A DNA stretch of 64,000 nt from the NCBI GenBank assembly GCA_934271085.1, contig CAKQQU010000001.1:16412-80411 (forward strand), read 5' to 3'. The notes under the pieces are model-generated. The model saw only the letters and a list, made by a program, of their open reading frames with translations, ran no database searches and was not told the origin of the DNA. Of this stretch, positions 54,399-63,753 are shown piece after piece. Every line of letters starts with the position of its first letter. Position 1 is the first letter of the stretch. The position numbers were made by a program, and so were the translations under genes. The DNA comes from an uncultured Bacillota bacterium. GTDB lineage: Bacteria > Bacillota > Dehalobacteriia > UBA4068.

Positions 54399-55619
54399 AT
54401 GAGACAGCAGTTGATAATCATCGGCGGCGGCGCGGCAGGGATGATGGCTGCCTTGACCGCAGCGGAAAACGGTATATCCGTGACCCTTTTGGAAAAGAAC
54501 GAGCGTTTGGGCAAAAAACTTGCCGCTACCGGCAACGGACGCTGCAATATAGCCAACAGTAAGCTTGACTGCAGCTTTTTCCGGGGAGCAGACCCTTCTT
54601 TTGTCAGGCCGGCGCTTGAGGCCTTCGGCCTGGATAAGACAATAGAATTTTTCCGGCGTATCGGCGTTGTTATCCGGGAAGATGAGGAAGGCAAGCTGTA
54701 TCCCATGTCAAATCAGGCTTCATCGGTGGTGGATTGCCTGCGTTTTGCATTGGATAATGCAGGGGTTAAGGTACGTACCGGTTTCTGCGCGGAGCAGATC
54801 CGCCGGGAAAAGCAGGGCTTCAGCATAATCGGCAACGGGGAAGAATTAAGCTGCTGCCGGCTGATAGTTACCGCAGGCGGGGAGGCCGCTCCTGCCTTGG
54901 GAGGTTCGGCCGGCGGATATAAGCTTTTGGAAATGCTGGGGCATCACAGCACTTCCCGTTATCCTTCGTTGGTACAGCTGAAAACGGATAATACTTATCC
55001 CAAAGCCCTCCAGGGCTTAAAGCTGGATGCCGTGGTTTCTTTGGAAGTGTCCGGTAAGTGCAGGGAAAAGGGAACTGGTGAGCTTCTTTTTACTCAGTAC
55101 GGCGTTTCCGGGCCGGCGGCTTTTGCCGTATCCCGCAGCGCCGCCTTGGCTTTGGCTGCCAAAAAGCCGGCAAGCCTGCTGTTGGATCTGCTGCCTGAGC
55201 TGAACGAGGATCAGTTGCTGTATTTGCTGCGGCAAAGACAACATAACTGCGCTTATCTTACCCTGGAAAACTTTTTTGCCGGATTGATCCATAAAAAGCT
55301 GGGTATCATGATTTTCCGCTATTGCGGAATGCAGCCCCTGTCCCGCTCCTGCGGTGAGCTTTCTTTTGACCAGCTTCGGCAGGTAGCTGCTGCTGTGAAG
55401 AATTTTCGGCTGCCCCTGAAAGGCACTACCGGTTTTGCCAATGCCCAGGTAACGGCAGGGGGGATAAAAACCTCAGAGGTGTATCCCCAGACCCTGGCCT
55501 CCCATCTGGTGCCGGGACTGTATCTGGCAGGGGAGATACTGGATATTGACGGTCTTTGCGGAGGATATAATCTGCAGTGGGCCTGGAGCAGCGGGCATTT
55601 GGCAGCGCAGTTGTTATAA
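54399..55619 (+). CDS. HI0933/BaiN-like flavoprotein
   Basis: The product has 406 residues from the ATG at 54399 (AAAAGGAT upstream). The FAD-binding start IIIGGGAAGMMAALTAAENG is followed by the family block GKKLAATGNGRCNIAN, and the end AGEILDIDGLCGGYNLQWAWSSG is diagnostic of the HI0933 (YhiN, BaiN) group. Members are putative FAD/NAD(P)-dependent oxidoreductases; proven roles are few and BaiN relates to bile acid metabolism. The substrate is unknown here. It lies 21 bases before another flavoprotein gene. Confidence 0.92.
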   Translation: MRQQLIIIGGGAAGMMAALTAAENGISVTLLEKNERLGKKLAATGNGRCNIANSKLDCSFFRGADPSFVRPALEAFGLDKTIEFFRRIGVVIREDEEGKLYPMSNQASSVVDCLRFALDNAGVKVRTGFCAEQIRREKQGFSIIGNGEELSCCRLIVTAGGEAAPALGGSAGGYKLLEMLGHHSTSRYPSLVQLKTDNTYPKALQGLKLDAVVSLEVSGKCREKGTGELLFTQYGVSGPAAFAVSRSAALALAAKKPASLLLDLLPELNEDQLLYLLRQRQHNCAYLTLENFFAGLIHKKLGIMIFRYCGMQPLSRSCGELSFDQLRQVAAAVKNFRLPLKGTTGFANAQVTAGGIKTSEVYPQTLASHLVPGLYLAGEILDIDGLCGGYNLQWAWSSGHLAAQLL

Positions 55620-55640
55620 GGATACGCACGGGGAGATTTT

Positions 55641-57242
55641 ATGATAAGGATAGACCAATTAAAGCTGGCTTTGGATCAGGAAGAGGGGGATCTGCTGGCC
55701 GCCGCAGCCAAGGCTTTGCGGCTACCCCCTTCCGCCATCCGGGAATGGCATATATATAAAAAAGCTGTGGACGCCCGCAAAAAGCAGGATGTGCATTTTG
55801 TGTGCAGTATCAACGCAGTGGTGGACTGCGATGAGAAAAAGCTGCTGGCCAGGAATAAAAACAGCCATATCCGCCTGGCAGAGGATAAGCCGCTGCAGCT
55901 GCCTTTTTACGGAGAGCAGGCTTTACCTCCGCTGGTGGTGGGCTTTGGACCGGCCGGGATGTTCGCTGCTTTGACCCTGGCCCGAATGGGAACGAAGCCC
56001 ATTGTGATAGAACGGGGGCGCCCTGCGGCGGAAAGGATGGCTGCGGTAGAACGATTCTGGCAGAAGGGACAGCTGCAGCCGGAAAACAATGTGCAGTTCG
56101 GAGAGGGCGGCGCAGGTACGTTTTCCGACGGCAAGCTGACTACCGGTACCAAAAGCCCCTATATACCCTATATCCTGCGGGAGCTGGCCGCCTGCGGAGG
56201 GGGTCAGGATATACTTTATGAAGCCAAGCCTCATATCGGTACTGACAGGCTGGTAAAGGTGGTGTCCGCACTGCGTCGGGAGATATGTGAGCTGGGCGGT
56301 CAGGTGTTGTTTTCCCACAAGCTGCGGGGCCTTGATATCAAGGACGGTTCTCTTCGCGGGGTGCAGGTGCTGACAGAGCAGGGAGCAGAGGATATTCCCT
56401 GCAGTTGTTGCCTCCTGGCTTTGGGACACAGCGCCCGGGATACCTTTGAATTGTTGCAAAAGCAGGGACTGGCTTTAAGCCCCAAAGCTTTTGCCATGGG
56501 GCTGCGTATAGAGCATAGCCAGGACTTTATCGATACTGCGCAGTATGGCAGCTTTGCCGGGCATCCGGCCCTGCCTGCTGCTGATTATAAGCTGGCGGTG
56601 CATCTGCCCGATGGCCATACGGCTTACAGCTTTTGTATGTGTCCCGGAGGGCAGGTGGTGGCAGCAGCCAGCGAGCCGGGGGGTATTGTTACCAATGGAA
56701 TGAGCCTGTCCGCCCGTGACGGGAGCAATGCCAACAGCGCCCTGCTTATATCTCTTACTCCCGCTGATTTTCCTTCTGAAGGCGGCCCTTTGGCGGGGAT
56801 GTACTGGCAGCGGCAGATCGAGCAGCGCTGCTTTGCCGCTGGGAGCGGAGACTACCGGGCGCCTGCTCAGCTTGTTGGGGATTTTTTGGCAGGACGTCCC
56901 TCCGGGAGAGGCGGCAGCATTATTCCCAGCTATCGGCCGGGAGTAAGCTGGCAGAGTATAGAAGGATTGCTGCCTGATCTGATCTGTACCGATCTGCGCC
57001 AGGGGCTGCTGGCTATGGATAGGCAAATACCCGGGTTTGCTCAGGCGGAGGCGGTGCTTACCGCACCGGAGACCCGTAGTTCATCCCCGGTGCGCATTGA
57101 GCGGGACGGTAATTGCCAGACCGCAGTTGAGGGGCTTTTTGCCTGTGGGGAAGGCGCGGGCTATGCCGGCGGCATTATGTCCTCGGCTGCTGATGGCATG
57201 AAATGCGCCCTGGCCGCAGGCTCATTCCTTGCCAAAAAATAA
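55641..57242 (+). CDS. FAD-dependent dehydrogenase of the COG2509 type
   Basis: The product has 533 residues. The N-terminal 90 residues form a small domain (DQLKLALDQEEGDLLAAAAKAL, HIYKKAVDARKKQDVHFVCSI). The FAD motif VVGFGPAGMFAALTLARMG follows near residue 97. The block NVQFGEGGAGTFSDGKLTTGTKS and the ending GEGAGYAGGIMSSAADG are characteristic of uncharacterised FAD dehydrogenases (COG2509). Function unknown. Probably co-transcribed with the preceding flavoprotein. Confidence 0.92.
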   Translation: MIRIDQLKLALDQEEGDLLAAAAKALRLPPSAIREWHIYKKAVDARKKQDVHFVCSINAVVDCDEKKLLARNKNSHIRLAEDKPLQLPFYGEQALPPLVVGFGPAGMFAALTLARMGTKPIVIERGRPAAERMAAVERFWQKGQLQPENNVQFGEGGAGTFSDGKLTTGTKSPYIPYILRELAACGGGQDILYEAKPHIGTDRLVKVVSALRREICELGGQVLFSHKLRGLDIKDGSLRGVQVLTEQGAEDIPCSCCLLALGHSARDTFELLQKQGLALSPKAFAMGLRIEHSQDFIDTAQYGSFAGHPALPAADYKLAVHLPDGHTAYSFCMCPGGQVVAAASEPGGIVTNGMSLSARDGSNANSALLISLTPADFPSEGGPLAGMYWQRQIEQRCFAAGSGDYRAPAQLVGDFLAGRPSGRGGSIIPSYRPGVSWQSIEGLLPDLICTDLRQGLLAMDRQIPGFAQAEAVLTAPETRSSSPVRIERDGNCQTAVEGLFACGEGAGYAGGIMSSAADGMKCALAAGSFLAKK

Positions 57243-57497
57243 GGGATGCGGCGTTTTTTACTTCACAGCAATTTGCCCCAGAGTATTTTATATAAACATC
57301 GTCAGTGGCAATGATCGCCCCCGGGCCAACTTGCTTTTGTGTCGGCAATTTCAGCCGCAGGCAGGCTGGGTTTTCCCTGCGATATATGACAGTCTGTCTG
57401 CGCGCCGCGTTTCTGATCTGTTTTGTAGGTTTATCGACCGACCGGGAGCCGGTGAAATTAAGCCTTGCTGGATCTGCCTGCATTATCATAAATACGC
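57243..57497. other. Gap without a supported gene
   Basis: Weak open frames exist on both strands but lack ribosome sites or recognisable protein features. The base composition resembles coding DNA, so a decayed gene is possible; nothing can be named. Confidence 0.5.
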
Positions 57498-57530
57498 AAA
57501 AAGACTGTTGCCGCCGGCAACAGTCTTTTT
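57498..57530. terminator. Bidirectional terminator between the flavoprotein pair and carB
   Basis: A perfect 15-bp stem (57498-57512 with 57516-57530) with a 3-base loop and T runs on both strands. Confidence 0.93.
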
Positions 57531-57562
57531 ATTATTGCTGTGATCCAAAGTCCAGTTCGCTT

Positions 57563-60500
57563 TTATATTTCTATCATGCCTTCGAAATCCTTTTTAGCGT
57601 CGCCGGTCATTATCATACCGCTGTTAGTGCGGCGTATGGTAAGATCGCCACCGGGCTGGCGAACCAGAATATCCTCATCTATGGGACACAGATGCTGTTC
57701 CACTGCCGCCGCTACTACTGCGCAGGCGCTGTCGTCACTGGATACGGTATTGCCTACGCCTCTGGCCCAGACCCGCACTCTGAGGCTGTTGGGGTCGACG
57801 ATGGTGGCAAAGGCGATATTGGCCCGCTCGGGAAAGATAGAGGAGTTTTCCAAAATGGGGCCGATTTTTTGGATATCCACACCATCTACATCGGGCACGA
57901 ACAGCACACAGTGGGGATTTCCCATGGAAAGGCAGGTGATACGGAAATCATAACCGTTTGTGGAAAATGGCTGATCTATCACCTGGCCGTCCCGCAGTAC
58001 AGGTACTGCTTCGGCGTTGAAATCAGGCTTACCCATATCTACAGTGACGGATGTTACCTGGTTTTCCTGGAGGAAGAGCTCGGCCTCAAACAATCTGCCC
58101 CCTGATTCCAGACACATCCGGTTTTTGGGGATGCGGCCGCTTTCGTAAAGATATTTGGCAACGCAGCGCAGGGCATTGCCGCTGATCTCCTCGGGACTGC
58201 CGTCGGCATTATACTTCTGCATGGATGCGTCCGCCCTCCAGGATGGGCCAATCAGCACTATGCTGTCGCCGCCGATACCATGGCGGCGGTTGGTGAGCCG
58301 TACTGCCAGAGAACGGGGGCTGTCGATATCCTGATTAAAGCAGTCAAAGTAGATATTATCACTGCCGTTGCTGCTCATTTTTACAAAGTTAAGAGGCTGG
58401 CGGCATTCGGGCAGAGTGCCGATATTCAGCAGTTCCATATTATGCTGATTGTAGCCGCTTTCGATTACATCTGCCAGCACATTGGCAGTATCTATACTGG
58501 TCAGACAGGATATCTGACTGGTTACGGCCTTGCGGCGGATCTGGGCGCTGTCCCGGTGGGGCAGCTGGCCGTGGGCAGAGGTTGAGATAACATAATTGAT
58601 CTTCCCCTGATCCAACAACTCCAGAATATCGTTTTTGCCCTCGTGTATCTTGCCAACGGATGCTGTTTTGATGCCCCTCCGGTTAAGCAGTTCGGCTGTG
58701 CCGGTAGTAGCGTAAAGGTCAAATCCCATATTGGCAAAGCGGCGGGCGGTAGCTACCACTTCCGGTTTATCCCTGTCCTGAACGGTAATGAGCACGCCGC
58801 CGCTGCGGGAGAAGCGGTAGCCTGCGGAAAGCAGAGCCTTGTACATAGCTTCTTCCTGAGTGCGGCCTATGCCCAGCACCTCGCCGGTAGATTTCATTTC
58901 GGGGCCCAGGGTATTATCCACTCCCGCCAGCTTTTCGAAGGAGAATACCGGCGCTTTCACCGCTTTAAAGGGCGCTTCCCGGTAAATACCAACCCCATAG
59001 CCCATATTGGCTATGCGTTCACCCAGCATGGCCCGGGTGGCCAGCTCTACTATGGGCAGGCCGGTGACCTTGCTCATATAGGGCACGGTGCGGGAGGCAC
59101 GGGGATTGGCTTCAATGATATAGACCTGATTATGATAAATTACGTATTGGATATTGATAAGCCCCTGGGTGCGCAGAGCCAGCGCCAGGGTGCGGCTGAT
59201 CTCGCAGAGCTGGCGGATCAGGGGGCCGGAAAGATTCCAGGGAGGATATACGGCAATGGAGTCGCCGCTGTGGATGCCTGCCCGCTCCACATGTTCCATA
59301 ATGCCTGGTATCAGCACATCTTCGCCATCGCAGATGGCATCCACTTCTACCTCCTGTCCCATCAGGTATTTATCTACCAGAATGGGATTATCGGTCAGCC
59401 CGCTGTCCAGAATGATATCCATATAGCGGCATACCGTTTCATCATCGAAAGCTATTATCATATTCTGGCCGCCCAGCACATAGGAGGGACGGATCAGTAC
59501 TGGATAGCCCAGCTCATGGGCTGCCTGCAAGGCTGCTTCCCTGGTGAATACCGAGTGTCCCTTGGGCCGCTCGGCTCCCAACCGGTTAAGTATAGAGTCA
59601 AATCGTTCTCTGTCTTCGGCAGTATCTATGGAATCGGCAGAGGTGCCCAGAATACGCACTCCTGCCTTGGCCAGGGAACCGGTAAGCTTTATGGCTGTCT
59701 GGCCGCCAAAAGCCACCACTGTCCCGTAGGGTTCCTCCGTGGCGATGATATCCATAACATCTTCCGGATAAAGCGGCTCAAAATAAAGCCGGTCGGCAGT
59801 ATCAAAGTCAGTGGAAACAGTCTCCGGGTTATTGTTTACCATGATCACTTCATAACCCAGCTTTTTCAGGGTGCGGACGCAGTGGACAGAGGCATAGTCA
59901 AATTCGATGCCCTGGCCGATGCGGATAGGCCCGGAGCCGAAAACGATTATCCGTTTTTTGCCGCTGTTGCGGCGGCGGATAAATTCGGCAGCTTCATTCT
60001 CGCTATCATAGGCTGCGTAAAAATAGGGGGTCTCGGCCTCATATTCCCCGGCGCAGGTATCAACCATTTTGTAGCTGGCAGGAATATGGTTAACGGGGGT
60101 CTGACCGCTCAGGCGGCTAATGGCCTTATCCGGGAAGCCCAGTTCTTTTGCTTGCCTGTACAGATCTTCGTCCAGCCTGCTGCGGCTGAGCCTGGATTCC
60201 ATATCCGCCAGATTAGCCAGTTTGCCCAGGAACCATTTATCAATGGTAGTAATCTGATGTATTTTATCCAGGCATACGCCTCTTTTGATGGCTTCGTATA
60301 CCTGGAAAATGCGGATATCCGTGCTTTCCGTCATGGCTGTCAGCAGTTCTTCATTGCTTAGGGCAGCCAGCTTGGGCATGGCCAGGGTATCAAGGGATAT
60401 TTCCGCTCCCCGCACCGCCTTCATGACAGCCTGCTCAAAGGTGGGGGCTATGGCCATTACTTCGCCGGTTGCCTTCATCTGAGTGCCCAGCTTGCGGCTG

Positions 60501-61603
60501 GCGTAAACGAATTTATCAAAGGGCCATTTGGGCAGCTTGACCACTACATAGTCCAGGGCAGGCTCAAAGAATGCGCTGGTCTTGCCGGTAACTGCATTGG
60601 CTATTTCATCCAGCCGCAATCCCACGGCGATCTGGGCCGCTACCTTGGCTATGGGGTAGCCGGTAGCTTTGGAGGCCAGCGCGGAGGAACGTGATACCCG
60701 GGGATTTACCTCGATGACCGCATACTCAAAGCTGTCCGGGTTCAGGGCAAATTGAACATTGCAGCCGCCCTCCACCTTAAGCTCGTCTATAATAGACAAA
60801 GCGGCGGAACGCAGCATCTGAAATTCCGGATTGGCCAGCGTTACCGTAGGAGCGATCACTATGGAGTCGCCGGTATGTACGCCTACCGGGTCAAAATTTT
60901 CCATGGAGCAGACGGCGATGCAGTTGCCGGCTCCGTCACGCATTACCTCAAACTCTATCTCCTTCCACCCGGCAATGCAGCGCTCTACCAGTATCTGGCC
61001 TATAGGCGAGGCTTTGATGCCGCTTTTGGCTATCTCCTTAAGCTCCTCGCTGTCCTTGGCAATACCGCCGCCGCTGCCCCCTAAAGTAAAGGCGGGCCGT
61101 ACTATCACCGGGTAGCCTATGGTCTGGGCAAAGCTGAGGGCAGCAGGTATATCCGTGACTACTTCCGAAGGAATGCAGGGCTGTCCCAGTTTTTCCATGG
61201 TCTGCTTAAAGAGCAGCCTGTCCTCGGCTTTATCAATTGTTTCCGGGTTGGCGCCCAGCAACTGGACGCCATGCTCTTTCAGAAAACCGGAACGTGCCAG
61301 CTTCATGGAAAGATTGAGGCCGTTTTGCCCGCCCATGGTAGATAGCAGACCGTCCGGTTTTTCCTTGACGATAATGCGCTGGAGCACTGTTTCGGTAAGA
61401 GGCTCGATATAAATGCGGTCAGCCATGGCCTGATCTGTCATGATGGTGGCAGGATTGGGATTTACCAGCACTACCTTTATCCCCAGATTTTTCAGGGCCC
61501 GGCAGGCCTGGGTGCCGGCATAGTCAAATTCCGCTGCCTGGCCGATAACGATGGGGCCGGAGCCGATCAGCAGTATTTTTTTCAGTTTACTGTTCAATGG
61601 CAT
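57563..61603 (-). CDS. carB: Carbamoyl-phosphate synthase large subunit fused to a C-terminal DapF-like domain
   Basis: The product has 1346 residues. Residues 1 to about 1065 are a complete CarB: two ATP-grasp synthetase halves (GSGPIVIGQAAEFDYAG and GSGPIRIGQGIEFDYAS starts) and the MGS-like allosteric domain (GGVLITVQDRDK to NVLADVIES). From about residue 1071 (LNFVKM) a second, roughly 275-residue domain has the diaminopimelate epimerase layout (HGIGGDS, NADGS, SGNALR, MGNPHCVLFV, WARGVGNT). The first catalytic Cys position is S1141 and the second is S1289, and the substrate-binding Glu of ERG is Ala, so epimerase activity is not expected. The fused domain may be regulatory. The CarB part should make carbamoyl phosphate with CarA. 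Confidence 0.95.
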   Translation of the reverse strand: MPLNSKLKKILLIGSGPIVIGQAAEFDYAGTQACRALKNLGIKVVLVNPNPATIMTDQAMADRIYIEPLTETVLQRIIVKEKPDGLLSTMGGQNGLNLSMKLARSGFLKEHGVQLLGANPETIDKAEDRLLFKQTMEKLGQPCIPSEVVTDIPAALSFAQTIGYPVIVRPAFTLGGSGGGIAKDSEELKEIAKSGIKASPIGQILVERCIAGWKEIEFEVMRDGAGNCIAVCSMENFDPVGVHTGDSIVIAPTVTLANPEFQMLRSAALSIIDELKVEGGCNVQFALNPDSFEYAVIEVNPRVSRSSALASKATGYPIAKVAAQIAVGLRLDEIANAVTGKTSAFFEPALDYVVVKLPKWPFDKFVYASRKLGTQMKATGEVMAIAPTFEQAVMKAVRGAEISLDTLAMPKLAALSNEELLTAMTESTDIRIFQVYEAIKRGVCLDKIHQITTIDKWFLGKLANLADMESRLSRSRLDEDLYRQAKELGFPDKAISRLSGQTPVNHIPASYKMVDTCAGEYEAETPYFYAAYDSENEAAEFIRRRNSGKKRIIVFGSGPIRIGQGIEFDYASVHCVRTLKKLGYEVIMVNNNPETVSTDFDTADRLYFEPLYPEDVMDIIATEEPYGTVVAFGGQTAIKLTGSLAKAGVRILGTSADSIDTAEDRERFDSILNRLGAERPKGHSVFTREAALQAAHELGYPVLIRPSYVLGGQNMIIAFDDETVCRYMDIILDSGLTDNPILVDKYLMGQEVEVDAICDGEDVLIPGIMEHVERAGIHSGDSIAVYPPWNLSGPLIRQLCEISRTLALALRTQGLINIQYVIYHNQVYIIEANPRASRTVPYMSKVTGLPIVELATRAMLGERIANMGYGVGIYREAPFKAVKAPVFSFEKLAGVDNTLGPEMKSTGEVLGIGRTQEEAMYKALLSAGYRFSRSGGVLITVQDRDKPEVVATARRFANMGFDLYATTGTAELLNRRGIKTASVGKIHEGKNDILELLDQGKINYVISTSAHGQLPHRDSAQIRRKAVTSQISCLTSIDTANVLADVIESGYNQHNMELLNIGTLPECRQPLNFVKMSSNGSDNIYFDCFNQDIDSPRSLAVRLTNRRHGIGGDSIVLIGPSWRADASMQKYNADGSPEEISGNALRCVAKYLYESGRIPKNRMCLESGGRLFEAELFLQENQVTSVTVDMGKPDFNAEAVPVLRDGQVIDQPFSTNGYDFRITCLSMGNPHCVLFVPDVDGVDIQKIGPILENSSIFPERANIAFATIVDPNSLRVRVWARGVGNTVSSDDSACAVVAAAVEQHLCPIDEDILVRQPGGDLTIRRTNSGMIMTGDAKKDFEGMIEI

Positions 61604-61623
61604 GGTTTTGTCCTTTCTTGTCG

Positions 61624-62694
61624 CTATTTAACAGTGTCCAGAAAACGATCGAATAAGAACATGGTATCCAAAGGGCCGCCTTTGGCCTCGGGATGAAACT
61701 GTACGGAAAAAGCCGGGATATCCAGATAGTCTATACCTTCGCAGCTGCCGTCATTAAGATTATCGAAGCGCAGATAAGCATTATCCGGCAGGGAATCGCA
61801 GGCTACTTCATAGCCATGGTTTTGGCTGGTGATATATAGTCTGCCGCTTTGCCGGTCACGCACCGGCTGATTGCAGCCGCGGTGGCCGTAATGCAGCTTG
61901 CGGGTGCGGGCGCCCTGGGCCAGAGCCAGCAGCTGATGGCCCAGGCAGATGCCAAAGGTGGGAATATTTTCCCGGCACAGCAGCCGCAGCTCATTAATTA
62001 TCGCTGTATATTCCGCAGGATCCCCCGGGCCGTTGCTCAGCAGCAGGCCATCCGGGTTTTGGGCGATAATATCATCGGCGCTGGAGCCGGCCGGCAGAAC
62101 TGTTACCTTGCAGCCGCGGAAAATAAGCTGGTCGGCAATACCCTTTTTGTAGCCAAAATCCCAAAGCACGATGTTCTTTTCGCCTTCGGGATTAAGTGTT
62201 TGCGGTTTGCTGCAGGTGACCTGATAAACATCACTGCTAAGCTGTTTGGCAGTCAGTTGCTGGATAAAACCGGGCAGATCTGCAGGTATATCGCTCATAA
62301 TAGCGGCGTTCATCACGCCGTATTCGCGGATAACTTTGGTAAGCTTACGGGTATCCTTGATCCGCAGCCCGATAACACCGTTATCTGCCAGGAAATCCGC
62401 CAGGGTTCCCTGGCAGCGGAAGTTTGAGGGAACTGCGCAGTCTTCCCGGACTATGTATCCGGAAAGCCGGGGCCTGGGACTTTCAAAATCTGCGGGTATC
62501 AACCCGTAATTGCCTATGAGCGGAAAGGTCTGCAAGACTATCTGCCCGTGATAGCTGGGATCGGTCAATGTTTCCAGATAGCCGCACATGCCTGTAGTAA
62601 ATACCAGTTCAGCGCTGATCTCACCGCCGGCGCCGAAACGCTGGCCTTCATAGATCTCGCCGTTTTGCAGTATCAAATAGGCTTTGTTTTCCAC
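61624..62694 (-). CDS. carA: Carbamoyl-phosphate synthase small subunit (glutaminase)
   Basis: The product has 356 residues from a GTG at 62694, preceded by AGGAGAG; a longer frame to 62784 adds 30 residues unlike CarA and covers the promoter. The N-terminal CPSase domain (LILQNGEIYEGQRFG, TGMCGYLETLTDPSY) precedes a class I glutamine amidotransferase with C250 (FGICLGHQ) and the His-Glu of QFHPEAKGGP. It supplies ammonia from glutamine to CarB, which follows after 20 bases. No PyrR attenuator-sized leader is present. Confidence 0.96.
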   Translation of the reverse strand: MENKAYLILQNGEIYEGQRFGAGGEISAELVFTTGMCGYLETLTDPSYHGQIVLQTFPLIGNYGLIPADFESPRPRLSGYIVREDCAVPSNFRCQGTLADFLADNGVIGLRIKDTRKLTKVIREYGVMNAAIMSDIPADLPGFIQQLTAKQLSSDVYQVTCSKPQTLNPEGEKNIVLWDFGYKKGIADQLIFRGCKVTVLPAGSSADDIIAQNPDGLLLSNGPGDPAEYTAIINELRLLCRENIPTFGICLGHQLLALAQGARTRKLHYGHRGCNQPVRDRQSGRLYITSQNHGYEVACDSLPDNAYLRFDNLNDGSCEGIDYLDIPAFSVQFHPEAKGGPLDTMFLFDRFLDTVK

Positions 62695-62761
62695 GGTTAG
62701 CTCTCCTATGATTAAATATTCTCCATGATTAATATTTATACAGCAACGTTTTATTTTTATT

Positions 62762-62789
62762 ATTATATCGCAATAAGCCGTCATGTCAA
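62762..62789 (-). promoter_or_regulatory. Sigma-A promoter of carAB
   Basis: On the minus strand: -35 TTGACA (62789-62784), 16-bp spacer, -10 TATAAT (62767-62762). The leader is about 60 nt. Confidence 0.75.
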
Positions 62790-62917
62790 GGGGTTTTTTA
62801 TAAATTGTTGCCTGAAATATGTTTTGATTAAGCTGGCATAAAATCGGCCGCTTTATTTTTTTTTATGCGCAGCGTTTGCTAAAAGAGTAATTGTTTGCGG
62901 CTAATTTTAATTTATAC

Positions 62918-62935
62918 ATTATTGCCGGCAATAAT
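62918..62935. promoter_or_regulatory. 18-bp perfect palindrome between carA and yedF
   Basis: ATTATTGCCGGCAATAAT is fully self-complementary. It lies in an A/T-rich divergent gap (62790-63137) that otherwise shows no gene, about 200 bp before the yedF start. Confidence 0.6.
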
Positions 62936-63137
62936 TTTCAGGATTAATATATAAAAGATTTCTATAAATATTTAAAACATATAGCATTTATCAATAATAG
63001 CTGTTATAATGGTTGAGGTAAAACAGCGGCTTTTTGCCCGGCAATTTGACACCTTCCACTGGTTGCTATATATTTTAGATAGCTTTTTAGCTTGTATTAT
63101 TCTAATATATAATTATATAATGATCGGAGGAAGAAAT

Positions 63138-63725
63138 ATGATCAAAATAGATGCTCGCGGTAAAGCTTGCCCTACCCCTGTTATTATGACCAAGGCGCAG
63201 ATAGACGCTGGCGCCGACTGCCTGGAAGTTACCGTGGATAATACCACCGCTATGGAAAACGTCAGCAAGCTGGGTAATTCCCAGGGCTTTGCGGTTGCTG
63301 CCGCCCAAAACGGCGCTGATTATGTAATTACCCTGACCAGAGACGGTTCCGCTCAGGCGGAAGCTGTGTCCCAGTGCAGCTGCGGTATAGGTGACTGGGC
63401 TGTATTTGCCGGAAGGGATATTATCGGCAGCGGCGAACGGGAACTGGGCGAATCCCTGGCCAAGATGTTCTTCTACACCCTGGCTGAATCTGCTGACCGC
63501 CCCAAATATATCCTGCTGATGAATAATGGCGTAAAGCTGGCCTGCGGTGATAACCCGACTATTGAGCATCTGCAGAAGCTGATAGCCGAAGGCAGCGAAG
63601 TGCTGGTCTGCGGTACCTGCCTTAATTATTACGGTATCAGCGATGATCTGAAAGCCGGCAGCGTCAGCAATATGTATGATATAGTTGGTAAGATGCAGGA
63701 AGTATCAAAGGTAATAACCATATAA
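63138..63725 (+). CDS. yedF: YedF, sulfurtransferase-like selenium metabolism protein
   Basis: The product has 195 residues from the ATG at 63138 (CGGAGGAAG upstream); the longer frame from 63009 is A/T-rich non-coding. Residues 1-70 are a TusA-like domain with the CPTP motif (C11). Residues about 100-190 are a DsrE-like domain with a second cysteine in VLVCGTCLNYYGI. YedF proteins accompany selenophosphate-dependent systems, often the labile selenium cofactor of molybdenum hydroxylases. A DUF3343 gene follows after 28 bases, the usual neighbour. Confidence 0.93.
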   Translation: MIKIDARGKACPTPVIMTKAQIDAGADCLEVTVDNTTAMENVSKLGNSQGFAVAAAQNGADYVITLTRDGSAQAEAVSQCSCGIGDWAVFAGRDIIGSGERELGESLAKMFFYTLAESADRPKYILLMNNGVKLACGDNPTIEHLQKLIAEGSEVLVCGTCLNYYGISDDLKAGSVSNMYDIVGKMQEVSKVITI

Positions 63726-63753
63726 GATAATACTAAAAGATTAAGGTGATAAC

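Noticed and set aside
57175..57489. 104-codon minus-strand frame between the flavoprotein gene and carB
   Set aside because: It runs into the 3' end of the opposite gene, lacks a ribosome site and shows no recognisable motif.
58643..60361. 572-codon plus-strand frame opposite carB
   Set aside because: Antisense shadow of a certain gene; the translation is compositionally odd with no recognisable domain.
62695..62784. N-terminal extension of CarA to 62784
   Set aside because: It would cover the carAB promoter and the 30 extra residues do not look like CarA; a Shine-Dalgarno supports the GTG at 62694.
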